From NCBI GenBank assembly GCA_030681795.1, contig JAUXRG010000031.1:62001-126000 (forward strand): 64,000 nucleotides of DNA, given 5' to 3'. This document shows, piece after piece, positions 54,315-63,831 of this stretch. The position numbers were made by a program, and so were the translations under genes. How positions within the stretch are numbered: the stretch's first letter is position 1; each line of letters begins with the position of its first letter. The notes under the pieces are model-generated. The model did not search any database. It was not told where the DNA came from and saw nothing but the letters and a program-made list of their open reading frames with translations. Source of the DNA: Rubrivivax sp. (GTDB lineage: Bacteria; Pseudomonadota; Gammaproteobacteria; Burkholderiales; Burkholderiaceae_C).

Positions 54315-54908
54315 AGCGTCGGGTTCGAGGTCGAGCCACAGCGCCTGGCCTGCCAGCGTCAGGCCCACGCTGGCAAGGTGCAGCGGCTCGTCGCCTTGCG
54401 TGGGATGCAGCACCCACAGGCCATCGGCGCCCTTGCGGTGCAGATCGCAGCGCTGGCGCTTCACGTCGACCAACAGGTACTCGACCAGGCTGGGCAGCTG
54501 GCGGTAGTCGGCGAACTTGTCACCCCGGTCGAAGGCCGCGGTCGATGGTGAGAGCACTTCGGCCACCAGGACGGGCTCACGCTTGATCAGCCGGTCGGCA
54601 GCGTCGGCGACGCTGCAGGTGACCATCAGGTCGGGGTAGAAGTAGCAGTCGGCCGCTTCGACGCGCAGCTTCACGTCGAGGCCGTAAACGCGGCAAGGGC
54701 TGCCGCGCAGGTGCTGGCGCAGGGCGATGTACAGGTTGCCTGCCACGGTGACGTTGCGATCTTCGCCACCGGTCATCATGAAGACCTCGCCGCGAACGAA
54801 CTCGTGCCTGACCGTCTGGCCCTCATCCCAGGCCAGGAATTCGTCCGCGCTCATGTGGCGCTTTTCAAGTGCATATCCCACTCGAGGCTCCGACACAGAA
54901 TGGCTCAT
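54300..54908 (-). CDS. Uma2/DUF820-family putative nuclease-fold protein
   Basis: This 202-aa protein belongs to the Uma2 (DUF820) family with a PD-(D/E)XK-like fold. Features are KRHMSADEFLAWDEGQTVRHEFVRGEVF, FYPDLMVTC with the aspartate, VLVAEVLSPSTAAFDRGDKFADYRQL with the E-x-L-SPST motif, and YLLVDVKRQR. The acidic residues and lysine of the nuclease core are present. Its role in bacteria is unknown; the family is abundant in cyanobacteria and scattered elsewhere. It lies convergent to glk-hexR and back-to-back with the metH riboswitch, without functional links to either. Confidence 0.88.
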   Translation of the reverse strand: MSHSVSEPRVGYALEKRHMSADEFLAWDEGQTVRHEFVRGEVFMMTGGEDRNVTVAGNLYIALRQHLRGSPCRVYGLDVKLRVEAADCYFYPDLMVTCSVADAADRLIKREPVLVAEVLSPSTAAFDRGDKFADYRQLPSLVEYLLVDVKRQRCDLHRKGADGLWVLHPTQGDEPLHLASVGLTLAGQALWLDLEPDASAAV

Positions 54909-54948
54909 GTCACCAGTTTAGGGGGCGGGTCGATAGAATGCGAGCCCT

Positions 54949-55035
54949 CCCGAGGAGCGTTGCAACGGCCGCCAGTGCCGCCAGGCTCGGGGCGATCCGG
55001 GGCCTGTCGCGGCCCCACCGCAACGGCGCTCACCC
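54949..55035 (+). ncRNA. SAH riboswitch
   Basis: The sequence carries the three conserved blocks of the S-adenosylhomocysteine riboswitch in order: CCGAGGAGCGTTGCAACGGC (from 54950), GCCAGGCTCGG (54970-54980) and CAACGGCGCTCAC (55021-55033). CCGAG pairs with CTCGG, and GAGCG with CGCTC closes the pseudoknot-type fold; a variable GC stem (GGGGCC...GGCCCC) lies between. It ends about 30 nt before the metH ATG. The class normally switches on genes that recycle SAH/homocysteine when SAH accumulates, which fits metH. Confidence 0.93.
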
Positions 55036-55065
55036 ACTCCAATCGTGACCCTGGGTGACCGCCGC

Positions 55066-57831
55066 ATGACCCCCACCGCACCCTGTCCGTTACCGCAGCC
55101 CATGCGCCTGTCGGGCCTGGAGCCGGTGACCCTCGGCGAGGGCGCGCTCTTCGTCAATATCGGCGAGCGCACCAATGTGACCGGCTCGAAGGCCTTCGCC
55201 CGCATGATCCTCGAAGGCCGCTTCGAGGACGCACTGTCCGTGGCCCGCCAGCAGGTGGAAAACGGCGCCCAGGTCATCGACGTGAATATGGACGAGGCCA
55301 TGCTCGACAGCGCCGCGGCGATGGAGCGCTTCCTCAAGCTCATCGCCGGCGAGCCCGAGATCGCGCGCGTGCCCATCATGATCGACAGCAGCAAGTGGAG
55401 CGTGATCGAGGCCGGGCTGAAGTGCGTCCAGGGCAAGGGCATCGTCAATTCGATCTCGCTGAAGGAAGGCGAGGCCGAGTTCAAGCGCCAGGCCACGCTG
55501 GTGCGCCGCTACGGCGCCGCCGCCGTGGTGATGGCCTTCGACGAACAAGGCCAGGCCGACACCTACGAGCGCAAGATCCGCATCTGCGAGCGCGCCTACC
55601 GTGTGCTGGTGGACGAGGTCGGCTTCCCGGCCGAGGACATCGTCTTCGACCCCAATATCTTCGCCATCGCCACCGGCATCGAGGAGCACGACAACTATGC
55701 CGTGGACTTCATCGAAGCCACGCGCTGGATCAAGGCCCACCTGCCCGGCGCCAAGGTCTCGGGCGGCGTGAGCAACGTCTCCTTCAGCTTCCGCGGCAAC
55801 GACCCGGTGCGCGAGGCGATCCACACCGTATTCCTGTACCACGCGATCCAGGCCGGGCTGGACATGGGCATCGTCAACGCCGGCATGGTGGGCGTCTACG
55901 ACGACCTCGACCCCGTGCTGCGCGAGCGCGTGGAAGACGTGGTGCTGAATCGCCCGCCACGGCTGGCCGTTGGCGAGCCTCCGAAGACGGCGGGCGAGCG
56001 CCTGATCGAGGTGGCCGAAAGCGCCAAGGGGCTGTCCAAGGACGACAGCGCCAGGCTGGCCTGGCGCGCGGGCGATGTCGGTGAACGCCTGAGCCACGCC
56101 CTGGTGCACGGCATCACCGAGTTCATCACGCAGGATACCGAAGAGGCCTGGCAAGCCATCCAGGCCCAGGGCGGCCGGCCGTTGCACGTCATCGAAGGCC
56201 CGCTGATGGCCGGGATGAATATCGTCGGCGACCGCTTCGGCCAGGGCAAGATGTTCCTGCCGCAGGTGGTGAAGAGCGCGCGCGTGATGAAGCAGGCCGT
56301 GGCCCACCTGCTGCCCTATATCGAGGCCGAGAAGAAGGCCACCATGGACGCCGGCGGCGACGTCAAGCCCAAGGGCAAGATCGTCATCGCGACGGTCAAG
56401 GGCGACGTGCACGATATCGGCAAGAACATCGTCACCGTCGTGCTCCAGTGCAATAACTTCGAAGTCGTGAATATGGGCGTGATGGTCCCGTGCCAGGACA
56501 TCCTGGCCAAGGCCAAGCTCGAAGGCGCCGACATCATCGGCCTGAGCGGCCTGATCACGCCCAGCTTGGAGGAGATGCAGCATGTGGCCGCCGAGATGCA
56601 GCGCGACGAATATTTCCGCGGCCGCGGCACGCCGCTGCTCATCGGCGGCGCCACCTGCAGCCGTGTGCACACGGCGGTGAAGATCGCGCCGCACTACGAC
56701 GGCCCGGTGGTCTACGTGCCCGACGCCTCGCGCAGCGTGGGCGTGTGCTCGGACCTCATCTCCGACGAGCGCGCCGCGAAATATATCGGCGAGCTGCGCG
56801 CCGACTACGAACGGGTGCGCGAGCAGCATGCGAGCAAGAAGCTCACGCCGCTGGTCACCCTGGCCGCGGCGCGCGCCAACAAGGCGGCCGTGGACTGGGC
56901 CGCTGATACACCCCCCCGGCCGCGCTTCATCGGCCGGCGCGTCTTCAAGAACTACGACCTGGCCGAACTTGCGGCGTCCATCGACTGGGCGCCGTTCTTC
57001 CAGACCTGGGACCTGGCCGGGCGCTTTCCGGAGATCCTGCGCGACGAGGTGGTGGGCAGCGAGGCGCAGCGTGTCTTCAGCGATGGCAAGCGCTTGTTGC
57101 AGCGCCTCATCGACGGCCGCTGGCTGCAGGCCAGCGGCGTGATCGCGCTGCTGCCGGCGAATACGGTGGACGACGACACCATCGAGATCTATACCGACGA
57201 GGCGCGCCGCGAACTGGCGCTGCGCTGGTGCCCGCTGCGTCTGCAGACCGAGCGCCCGGTGGTCGAAGGCGTGAAGCGGCCGAACCGCAGCCTCGCGGAC
57301 TTCATCGCGCCCAAGGGAGTGCGGGACGACTATATCGGCCTGTTCGCCGTGACCGCGGGGCTGGGCATTGAGAAGAGGGAAAAGCTGTTTGCCGCCGAAC
57401 ACGACGACTACAGCGCGATCATGCTCAAGGCCCTGGCCGACCGCCTGGCCGAGGCTTTCGCCGAGCGGCTGCACCAGCGCGTGCGCACCGAGCTCTGGGG
57501 CTACGCGGCGGGGGAATCGCTCTCCACCGAAGCGCTCATCGCCGAGAAATACCGCGGCATCCGCCCCGCGCCGGGCTACCCGGCCTGCCCCGACCACAGC
57601 GTCAAGCGAGACATGTTCCGCGTGCTGGCCGCCCAGGACATCGGCATGGGCCTGACCGAGAGCCTGGCGATGACGCCCGCGGCCAGCGTCAGCGGCTTTT
57701 ACCTGGCGCACCCGCAGGCCACTTATTTCAACGTCGGGCGCATCGGCGAAGACCAGCTCGCCGACTGGGCCGCGCGCACCGGCGTGGCACCCGAGCTGGC
57801 GCGTCGCCTGCTGGCGCCGGTGCTTCAGTGA
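55066..57831 (+). CDS. metH: Cobalamin-dependent methionine synthase lacking the homocysteine domain
   Basis: This 921-aa protein contains the folate, cobalamin and reactivation modules of MetH, which makes methionine from homocysteine and methyltetrahydrofolate. The pterin domain starts [16 protein letters not shown]; the cap and B12 domain carry DVHDIGKN with the cobalt-ligand H449; the activation domain has [12 protein letters not shown]. Full MetH is about 1220 aa; the N-terminal homocysteine/zinc module (about 330 aa) is absent. Burkholderiales often code this module as a separate protein, but it is not next to this gene. The start is ATG 55066; GTG 55045 is possible. Expression is under the SAH riboswitch. 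Confidence 0.94.
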   Translation: MTPTAPCPLPQPMRLSGLEPVTLGEGALFVNIGERTNVTGSKAFARMILEGRFEDALSVARQQVENGAQVIDVNMDEAMLDSAAAMERFLKLIAGEPEIARVPIMIDSSKWSVIEAGLKCVQGKGIVNSISLKEGEAEFKRQATLVRRYGAAAVVMAFDEQGQADTYERKIRICERAYRVLVDEVGFPAEDIVFDPNIFAIATGIEEHDNYAVDFIEATRWIKAHLPGAKVSGGVSNVSFSFRGNDPVREAIHTVFLYHAIQAGLDMGIVNAGMVGVYDDLDPVLRERVEDVVLNRPPRLAVGEPPKTAGERLIEVAESAKGLSKDDSARLAWRAGDVGERLSHALVHGITEFITQDTEEAWQAIQAQGGRPLHVIEGPLMAGMNIVGDRFGQGKMFLPQVVKSARVMKQAVAHLLPYIEAEKKATMDAGGDVKPKGKIVIATVKGDVHDIGKNIVTVVLQCNNFEVVNMGVMVPCQDILAKAKLEGADIIGLSGLITPSLEEMQHVAAEMQRDEYFRGRGTPLLIGGATCSRVHTAVKIAPHYDGPVVYVPDASRSVGVCSDLISDERAAKYIGELRADYERVREQHASKKLTPLVTLAAARANKAAVDWAADTPPRPRFIGRRVFKNYDLAELAASIDWAPFFQTWDLAGRFPEILRDEVVGSEAQRVFSDGKRLLQRLIDGRWLQASGVIALLPANTVDDDTIEIYTDEARRELALRWCPLRLQTERPVVEGVKRPNRSLADFIAPKGVRDDYIGLFAVTAGLGIEKREKLFAAEHDDYSAIMLKALADRLAEAFAERLHQRVRTELWGYAAGESLSTEALIAEKYRGIRPAPGYPACPDHSVKRDMFRVLAAQDIGMGLTESLAMTPAASVSGFYLAHPQATYFNVGRIGEDQLADWAARTGVAPELARRLLAPVLQ

Positions 57832-59912
57832 GCGCGGCGCCGATCTCGCTCAACCGCGCCCAGGACGAAGCGGTCCACCATCTCAGCGGCCCCTGCCTGG
57901 TGCTGGCCGGCGCCGGCTCGGGCAAGACGCGCGTCATCGTGCACAAGATCGCGCGGCTGCTGCAGACGGGGCTGGAGCCCGGGCAGATCGCCGCCATCAC
58001 CTTCACCAACAAGGCCGCGGCCGAGATGCGCGAGCGCACCAAGGCCCTGGTGGGCCCGCGGGCGGCGCGGGAACTGGCGATCAGCACCTTTCATTCGTTG
58101 GGCGTGCGCATGCTGCGCAGCGACGGCACCGCTGTGGGCCTGAAGGCGAACTTCAGCATCCTCGACAGCGACGATGTGCTGGGTGTGCTGCGCGACGCCG
58201 GCGGCTGCAGCGACAACGCGCTGGCCAAGCGCTGGCAATGGGCGATCAGCCTGTGGAAGAACCAGGGGCTGGACGCCGCGGGGGCCGAGGCCGCGGCGGT
58301 GGACGAAGAAGAGCGCGTCGCCGCGCGCGTGATGCGGCGCTTCGAAGAGCGCCTGCAGGCCTACCAGGCGGTGGATTTCGACGACCTCATCGGGTTGCCG
58401 CTCAAGCTGCTGCAGCGCGATGAAGTGGCGCGGGCGAAGTGGCGCTCGCAGTTCCGGCACATCCTCGTCGACGAGTACCAGGACACCAACGCCGTGCAGT
58501 ACGAGCTGCTCAAGGCGCTGGTCGGCGGGTCCGGGGCAGGCGGCGCCAGAGGCGCCGGGGGCCTCTTCACCGCGGTGGGCGACGACGACCAGAGCATCTA
58601 CGGCTGGCGCGGCGCGACCATCGACAACCTGAAGCGCCTGCCGCAGGAATTCCCCGGGCTCAAGGTCATCGCGCTGGAACAGAACTACCGCAGCACGGCG
58701 CACATCCTGCGCGCCGCCAATGCGGTGATCTCCCACAACCCCAAGCTCTTCGAGAAGAAGCTCTGGAGCGAGCTCGGCGAAGGCGAGCCGGTGAAGCTCA
58801 TCGACTGCGACAGCGAAGAGCACGAGGCCGAGCGCGCGGTGGCGCGCATCCAGGCGCTGCGCAGCGCCGATGGCCGCAACAAGCTGAGCGATTTCGCCGT
58901 GCTCTACCGCGCCAACCACCAGGCCCGCGCCTTCGAGCAAAAACTGCGCGGTGCGCAGATCCCGTACAAGGTGTCGGGCGGGCAGAGCTATTTCGACCGC
59001 GCCGAGATCAAGGACCTCTGCGCATGGCTGCGCCTGCTGGTGAACCAAGACGACGACCCGGCCTTCCTGCGCGCCGTGACCACGCCCAAGCGGGGCATCG
59101 GCCACCAGACGCTGGGGGCCCTGGGCGAGTTCGCTTCGAAGTGGAAGATCAGTCTCTTCGAAGCGCTGTTTTCACCCAGCCTGGGTGCCGCGCTCAAGGG
59201 CCGGGCCATCGAGTCGCTGCACGAATTCGGCCGCGGCGTAAACGACCTGCAACACCGCGCGGCCCACACCCGCGGGGCCGAAGACGCCAAGGCGCTGCTG
59301 CTGGGCTGGCTCAAGGATATCGGCTACGAGCAGCACCTGCACGACGGGGAAGATAGCGAAAAGCTCGCCGCCGCGCGCTGGACGAATGTGCTCGACTTCG
59401 TGGACTGGATCGCCAAGCGCTGCGGCGGCGCCCGGGGCCCCGATGCAGGCACCTTCGAGACTGAAACCCAGACCGTGCTGCAGGTGGCGCAGACCATCGC
59501 CGTGATCATCAGCCTGGCCGACCGCGCCGACGATCAGGACGTGGTGACCCTGTCCACCCTGCACGCGGCCAAGGGCCTGGAGTGGCCGCACGTCTTCCTG
59601 GCGGGCGTCAACGAAGGGCTGCTGCCGTTTCTGAGTTCTGGCAGTGGTGACTACGAGATGACCGCCGAGCGCCTGGAAGAAGAGCGCCGCCTGATGTACG
59701 TGGGCATCACCCGCGCGCGCAGCACGCTGGCCGTGAGCACGCTGCGCCGGCGCAAGAAGGGCCGCGATACGGTGGTGGGCGTGCCCAGTCGCTTCATCAA
59801 GGAGATGAAGCTCGGCGAGGGCGTGGCCAAGGAAGACCCGCGCGAGCGGCTGAAGAAGCTGCGCGACGCGATGGCCGCGAAGGCGGCCGCGGCGGCGCCG
59901 CCCGCGAGCTGA
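57828..59912 (+). CDS. rep: ATP-dependent DNA helicase, Rep/UvrD family
   Basis: This 694-aa SF1 helicase unwinds DNA 3' to 5' and helps forks pass obstacles. Motif I is AGAGSGKT (27-34), Ia [60 protein letters not shown] and [10 protein letters not shown]. The QSIYGWRGA region and length are those of Rep rather than UvrD. A glycine/alanine-rich insert ([13 protein letters not shown]) lies between motifs II and III. The start is GTG 57828, overlapping the metH stop, so it is probably read from the metH transcript. No function links the two. Confidence 0.9.
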   Translation: MSAAPISLNRAQDEAVHHLSGPCLVLAGAGSGKTRVIVHKIARLLQTGLEPGQIAAITFTNKAAAEMRERTKALVGPRAARELAISTFHSLGVRMLRSDGTAVGLKANFSILDSDDVLGVLRDAGGCSDNALAKRWQWAISLWKNQGLDAAGAEAAAVDEEERVAARVMRRFEERLQAYQAVDFDDLIGLPLKLLQRDEVARAKWRSQFRHILVDEYQDTNAVQYELLKALVGGSGAGGARGAGGLFTAVGDDDQSIYGWRGATIDNLKRLPQEFPGLKVIALEQNYRSTAHILRAANAVISHNPKLFEKKLWSELGEGEPVKLIDCDSEEHEAERAVARIQALRSADGRNKLSDFAVLYRANHQARAFEQKLRGAQIPYKVSGGQSYFDRAEIKDLCAWLRLLVNQDDDPAFLRAVTTPKRGIGHQTLGALGEFASKWKISLFEALFSPSLGAALKGRAIESLHEFGRGVNDLQHRAAHTRGAEDAKALLLGWLKDIGYEQHLHDGEDSEKLAAARWTNVLDFVDWIAKRCGGARGPDAGTFETETQTVLQVAQTIAVIISLADRADDQDVVTLSTLHAAKGLEWPHVFLAGVNEGLLPFLSSGSGDYEMTAERLEEERRLMYVGITRARSTLAVSTLRRRKKGRDTVVGVPSRFIKEMKLGEGVAKEDPRERLKKLRDAMAAKAAAAAPPAS

Positions 59913-59972
59913 CGCCGCGTCCCCCGGAGACGACCAATCCGTGCAGGCTGCGGGCGAGCAGCGCCCGTGGGT

Positions 59973-60203
59973 TCATGCTTGAACTCCCTTGATGGTTGGG
60001 CGCCGCAGGGCGGCCAGGACGCCCAGGCCCAGGAGGGCGAGCAGCGCGCCGACGGGTTCAGGGACGGCATGGACTTGAGTGTCGAACGCCCACAGGTCGC
60101 TGCGTTGAGTGCCATCCACCTGGATGAGGGCCGTGGCGGCCTGGCCGACGGGGGCGTTGCCGTCAATGGCGGATCGGAGGGGGTTCATGGCGTCCTTCGG
60201 CAA
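59973..60203 (-). pseudogene. Orphan PEP-CTERM sorting tail
   Basis: This 76-codon frame ends with a complete PEP-CTERM signal: VPEP (from about residue 48), a hydrophobic helix GALLALLGLGVLAAL and the basic cluster RRP. Normal PEP-CTERM proteins have an N-terminal signal peptide and a large exported domain. Here only about 47 polar residues precede the tail and no signal peptide or further coding frame is found to the right. It is probably the 3' remnant of a deleted gene. The surrounding gap (59913-60336) holds nothing else that I can support. Confidence 0.6.
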
Positions 60204-60336
60204 GGGGCTGCGGGCGTCGGGGTCGCCGGCCGGCCGCCGCGCGCTGCCCTTCGCCCCTCACCCTGCCAATGGCCGAAGCAAGGGCCGACCTATCACGCCC
60301 CAGGGTTTGTCCCAGGCTTGGGGCCTGGAAGCGGCT

Positions 60337-63108
60337 TCAGGAGCGGGCCAGGCGCAGGGCCAGCCGATCGCCGCGCTGGCGCAGCGGCGAGGGCAGCGCG
60401 TGGGTGGCCAATGCCGGCTTGACAGACGCCAGCGTGGCGCGTGCCGCGTGGAGGTCGCCCGCAGCCGCCTGCGCCTCGGCCACCTCCAGCCGCAGGCGCT
60501 GCAGGCCGGGGTGGGCCGGGCCCACCGTGCGAGTGGCCAGCGCCAGCGCCTCCTGCTGCTTGCGCAGCGCCTGCGCGCCCTGGTGGCGCGCATGAGCCAG
60601 CAGCGCCTGGGCGCGCCACAAGGCGACGCGCCGCATGGGGCTCAAGGCCGCTTCCCGGCTCGCGGGCTCGATCAGGAAGCGCTCGGCCGCGCCGGCGTCG
60701 CCACTGGCCAGCCACCCTTCGGCCAGCGCGATGCGCGAGTCCACGCGGTCGGGGTGGCCGGCAGGCAGCCTGGCCTGGCGGGCGGCGTCGGACTGCTCCA
60801 GCCACGGCCGCGCTTCGGCCAGCCTTGCGGCGCGCAATAGCCAGCGCCCCAGGTTGTGATGGGCTCGCGCCAGGGTCAGGTCGCCCGCGGGCAGCAGGGC
60901 CTGGCGAATGGCCAGTGACTCGCGGTAGGCGGCTTCGGCGGCGGGGTCGCCGGCGTCTTCCAGCGCGGTGGCCAGGTTGTTGAGGTGGATGGCCGTCTCG
61001 GTGGAGGAGTGGCCCGAGACGTCCTCGTCGATCGCCAGGGCCTCGCGGTAAGTGGCGATGGCCTGCCCGGTGCGGCCGGCGTCCTGCATCACGCTGGCGA
61101 GTTCGTTCAGGGCGTGCGAGACCTTGCTGTTGCGGGGCCCATGCAGCGCGCGGCGCTGGGCCACCAGCTCCACGAGCAGGGCCTGGGCCTCGTCGCGGCG
61201 GTGTTGCTGGGCCAGCACGGCGGCCAGCAGGCCGAGCGTATTCAGCACCGAAGGGTGTTTGCCGCCCAGCCAGCGGGTCTTCAGTGCCAGCGCGCGGCGG
61301 TACTGGGCTTCGGCCTGCGGCAGGTGGCCCGCGCGCCCATGCATGAGCGCCAGGTTGTGCAGGGTGGAGGCGAGGGCCAGCGGCGCTTCGGCCTCGTGCG
61401 CCTGGCGGATCGCCAGCGCGCGCTCGAGCATCGCTGCGCCTTCGTCGAAGGCGCCGTTGACGGTCAGCACCCAGCCCAGGGTGTCCAGCGAATCGGCCAT
61501 CTCGGGCGAATCGGCATGCGCATGCGCCTGGCGCAGGGCCAGCGACTCGCGCGCCGGCGCCACCGCACGCGCCGCCTGGTAGTCGTTGGCCAGCGCGTTG
61601 GCCAGCCGGCTCAGCGCGGCGGCCTCGCGCAGCGGCCGGCGCGGGGTCTGGGCCCTTTCGAGCGCCACGGCCTGCTCGTAGAGCTCCACGGCGGTGCGCG
61701 GGCGGCCGATATTTTCGTAGACCTTGCCGAGCACGAACTTCATCGCCGCCTGCACGGCGCCCTGGCCCTTGAGGTCGGCGTCGATGCGTTCGCGGCCCTT
61801 GTCCACCAGCGCGGCCGCGCTGAGGTCCTGGCGGGCGGCGATATTCGGGTCGGCGCCTTCGAAGAGCGAGACCATGAAGTCGCTCACCTGGCGCGTGGTG
61901 GCGGCCTCCTGCCGCGCCAGCGCCTCGGCCAGCAGGGCGCGGTCGCGCTCCTGCACCAGGCGCAGCATGAAGGCGGTGCTGAGCACCAGCACGCCGCTGC
62001 CGGCCAGCACCCAGGGCCAGCGCCGGCGCACGAACTTGCGCGCCAGGTAGGCGCCGCGGCGCGGCAGCGCGGCCAGCGGCTGGTGGGCGCGAAAGCGCCG
62101 CATGTCGCCCCGCAGTGCCGCTGCCGTGAGGTAGCGCTGCTCGGGGTCGGTGGCGGTGGCCTTGGCGACGATGGCGCGCCACTCGTCGGCTCGCGGCGCG
62201 CTCGGCGTGCAGCCGGCCAGCAGCTCCCCCAGCGTGCGGCCCAGGCTGAAGATGTCGCTGGCGCTGCGGGCGGGTTGGCCGGCCAGCTGTTCGGGGCTGG
62301 CGTACTGGGGCGTCAGCGCCAGCGCCTCGACGCCCTGCCGGCCTTGCAGCTGGGCGATGCCGAAGTCCAGCAGCATGGCGCGGCCGTCGCTGCCGACGAT
62401 GATGTTGCCGGGCTTGATATCGCAGTGCACGACGAGCTGGCGGTGGGCGTAGTCCACGGCCTCGCAGACCTGGGCGAAGAGCTCCAGCACGGCCTCCACG
62501 GGCAGCGCCTTGTCGAGGCAGTACCGGTCGATGCGCTGGCCCTCGATGTACTCCATCACCAGGTAGGGCCGGCCCAGCGGCGTGGTGCCGCCGTCGATCA
62601 GGCGGGCGATGTGCGGGTGGCTGAGGTGGGCCAGGATCTGCCGCTCGGCCGCCAGCGCCGCCAGCGCGGCCTCGCTGGACAGGCCCAGCAGCAGCTTCAC
62701 TGCGGCGCGTTGCTGGTAGTGCCCGTCGCTGCGTTCGGCCAGGTAGACGCGGCCCATGCCGCCGCGGCCCAGCTCGGAGAGCAGCGTCCAGGCGCCGAGG
62801 CGGTCACCGGGCGCCAGCTCGTTGGCCGCGGCGCTGGCCAGCATGCCCGAGACCGGTGCCGAGAAGCGCGTCGTGGCCGCCTCGCTGTGGCCGAGCAGCG
62901 CCAGCACACGCGCGGCGAGGGCCGGCCCGATGTTCAGCTCGGCCAGGCGGGCACGCCGGGCGGCCTCGTCGGGCAGCTCGCCCAGCTCGCTGAACAGCGC
63001 CTTGGCTTGGGCGTAGTCGGGGTCGGTGCCGGCTTGGGCGGCATCCGCAGCCGACTCCTCGCGCAGCAGGCCGGCGGGCGCGTCGGTCGGTCGCTGAGGC
63101 TCGCCCAT
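60337..63108 (-). CDS. Membrane serine/threonine protein kinase with TPR-like repeats
   Basis: This 923-aa protein has an N-terminal region of about 100 residues, a kinase domain, one membrane helix and a long repeat region outside. The kinase has P-loop GRGGMG (114-119), K138, catalytic loop HCDIKPGN (from 228), DFG (248-250) and SPEQ. The usual HRD arginine is C229, a non-RD kinase. The membrane helix is near 361-378. From about 430 onward tetratricopeptide-like repeats (ALASTLHNLALMHGRAGHLPQAEAQYRRAL and similar) fill the C-terminus. The gene follows the sigma factor by 16 bp and should be co-transcribed with it. Confidence 0.92.
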   Translation of the reverse strand: MGEPQRPTDAPAGLLREESAADAAQAGTDPDYAQAKALFSELGELPDEAARRARLAELNIGPALAARVLALLGHSEAATTRFSAPVSGMLASAAANELAPGDRLGAWTLLSELGRGGMGRVYLAERSDGHYQQRAAVKLLLGLSSEAALAALAAERQILAHLSHPHIARLIDGGTTPLGRPYLVMEYIEGQRIDRYCLDKALPVEAVLELFAQVCEAVDYAHRQLVVHCDIKPGNIIVGSDGRAMLLDFGIAQLQGRQGVEALALTPQYASPEQLAGQPARSASDIFSLGRTLGELLAGCTPSAPRADEWRAIVAKATATDPEQRYLTAAALRGDMRRFRAHQPLAALPRRGAYLARKFVRRRWPWVLAGSGVLVLSTAFMLRLVQERDRALLAEALARQEAATTRQVSDFMVSLFEGADPNIAARQDLSAAALVDKGRERIDADLKGQGAVQAAMKFVLGKVYENIGRPRTAVELYEQAVALERAQTPRRPLREAAALSRLANALANDYQAARAVAPARESLALRQAHAHADSPEMADSLDTLGWVLTVNGAFDEGAAMLERALAIRQAHEAEAPLALASTLHNLALMHGRAGHLPQAEAQYRRALALKTRWLGGKHPSVLNTLGLLAAVLAQQHRRDEAQALLVELVAQRRALHGPRNSKVSHALNELASVMQDAGRTGQAIATYREALAIDEDVSGHSSTETAIHLNNLATALEDAGDPAAEAAYRESLAIRQALLPAGDLTLARAHHNLGRWLLRAARLAEARPWLEQSDAARQARLPAGHPDRVDSRIALAEGWLASGDAGAAERFLIEPASREAALSPMRRVALWRAQALLAHARHQGAQALRKQQEALALATRTVGPAHPGLQRLRLEVAEAQAAAGDLHAARATLASVKPALATHALPSPLRQRGDRLALRLARS

Positions 63109-63124
63109 GGGTCGTGGCGACGGC

Positions 63125-63721
63125 TCAGGCTTCCAGCTCGCGGCCGAGCCGCTCGACGAGCCAGGCGCGGGCGAAGCGCAGCTCGCGGTCCACCGTGGGG
63201 ACGGACAGGCCCAGCACCTCGGCGATGTCGGCGCGCTGCAGCCCGGCGAAATAGGTCATCTCCAGCACCTGCGCCGCACGTGGGTCGTGGCGCGCCAGGC
63301 GCGTGAGCAGGGCGTCCAGCGTCAGCAGGTCGGCGGCCATCGATTCCTCGCCCAGCGCGGAAGAGGTCAGCGTCAGCCGCACGCGGTCGCCGCCGCGCTT
63401 GTCGGCCAGCCGCGCGCGCGCGTGCTCGCGCAGCACGCTGCGCATGGTGAGCGAAACGGTGGCGAAGAAGTGGGCACGGTTGGCCCAGTCCACCGGCGAC
63501 TCCATCAGCCGCAGCAACGCCGCGTTGACGACATCGCCCTGGCTCAGCGAGGCCGCGTCGTGCCCGCGCAGGCGCGAACCCGCCATGCGCATGAACTCGC
63601 CCTGCATGGCGGCCACCACGCGGCCGAAGGCGTCGCCGTCGCCGCGCCGCCAGGCGTGCAGCAGCACGGTCATGGCCTGGAGCGTGTCGCCCGGCGCGGG
63701 CAGCGGCGGTGGGTTTTTCAT
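63125..63721 (-). CDS. ECF-type RNA polymerase sigma factor (kinase-associated)
   Basis: This 198-aa ECF sigma factor has region 2 (FGRVVAAMQGEFMRMAGSRL, VVNAALLRLMES, FFATVSLTMRSVLREHARAR) and region 4 (LARHDPRAAQVLEMTYFAGL, ADIAEVLGLSVPTVDRELRFARAWL). The TVSLTMRSVLREHARARLADKR block is typical of the group whose members sit beside serine/threonine kinases and have no anti-sigma factor; several are activated by phosphorylation. The downstream kinase gene is 16 bp away, as expected. The start has no strong ribosome site; the ATG is the only one that leaves region 2 whole. Confidence 0.9.
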   Translation of the reverse strand: MKNPPPLPAPGDTLQAMTVLLHAWRRGDGDAFGRVVAAMQGEFMRMAGSRLRGHDAASLSQGDVVNAALLRLMESPVDWANRAHFFATVSLTMRSVLREHARARLADKRGGDRVRLTLTSSALGEESMAADLLTLDALLTRLARHDPRAAQVLEMTYFAGLQRADIAEVLGLSVPTVDRELRFARAWLVERLGRELEA

Positions 63722-63831
63722 CGTCGGCGCTCCGTGAGCGGAATGCGGCGGATTGTCGCGGCTTCACGGGGGGGCGGTGCTGCGCGCATTTCCGGATGCA
63801 TTTGCCGAAACCGGCCACCGACACTCCGGGC

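Noticed and set aside
60985-63306. A 773-codon frame on the plus strand opposite the serine/threonine kinase.
   Set aside because: Composition is glycine/arginine/histidine-rich without domains; it mirrors the codon bias of the kinase gene on the other strand.
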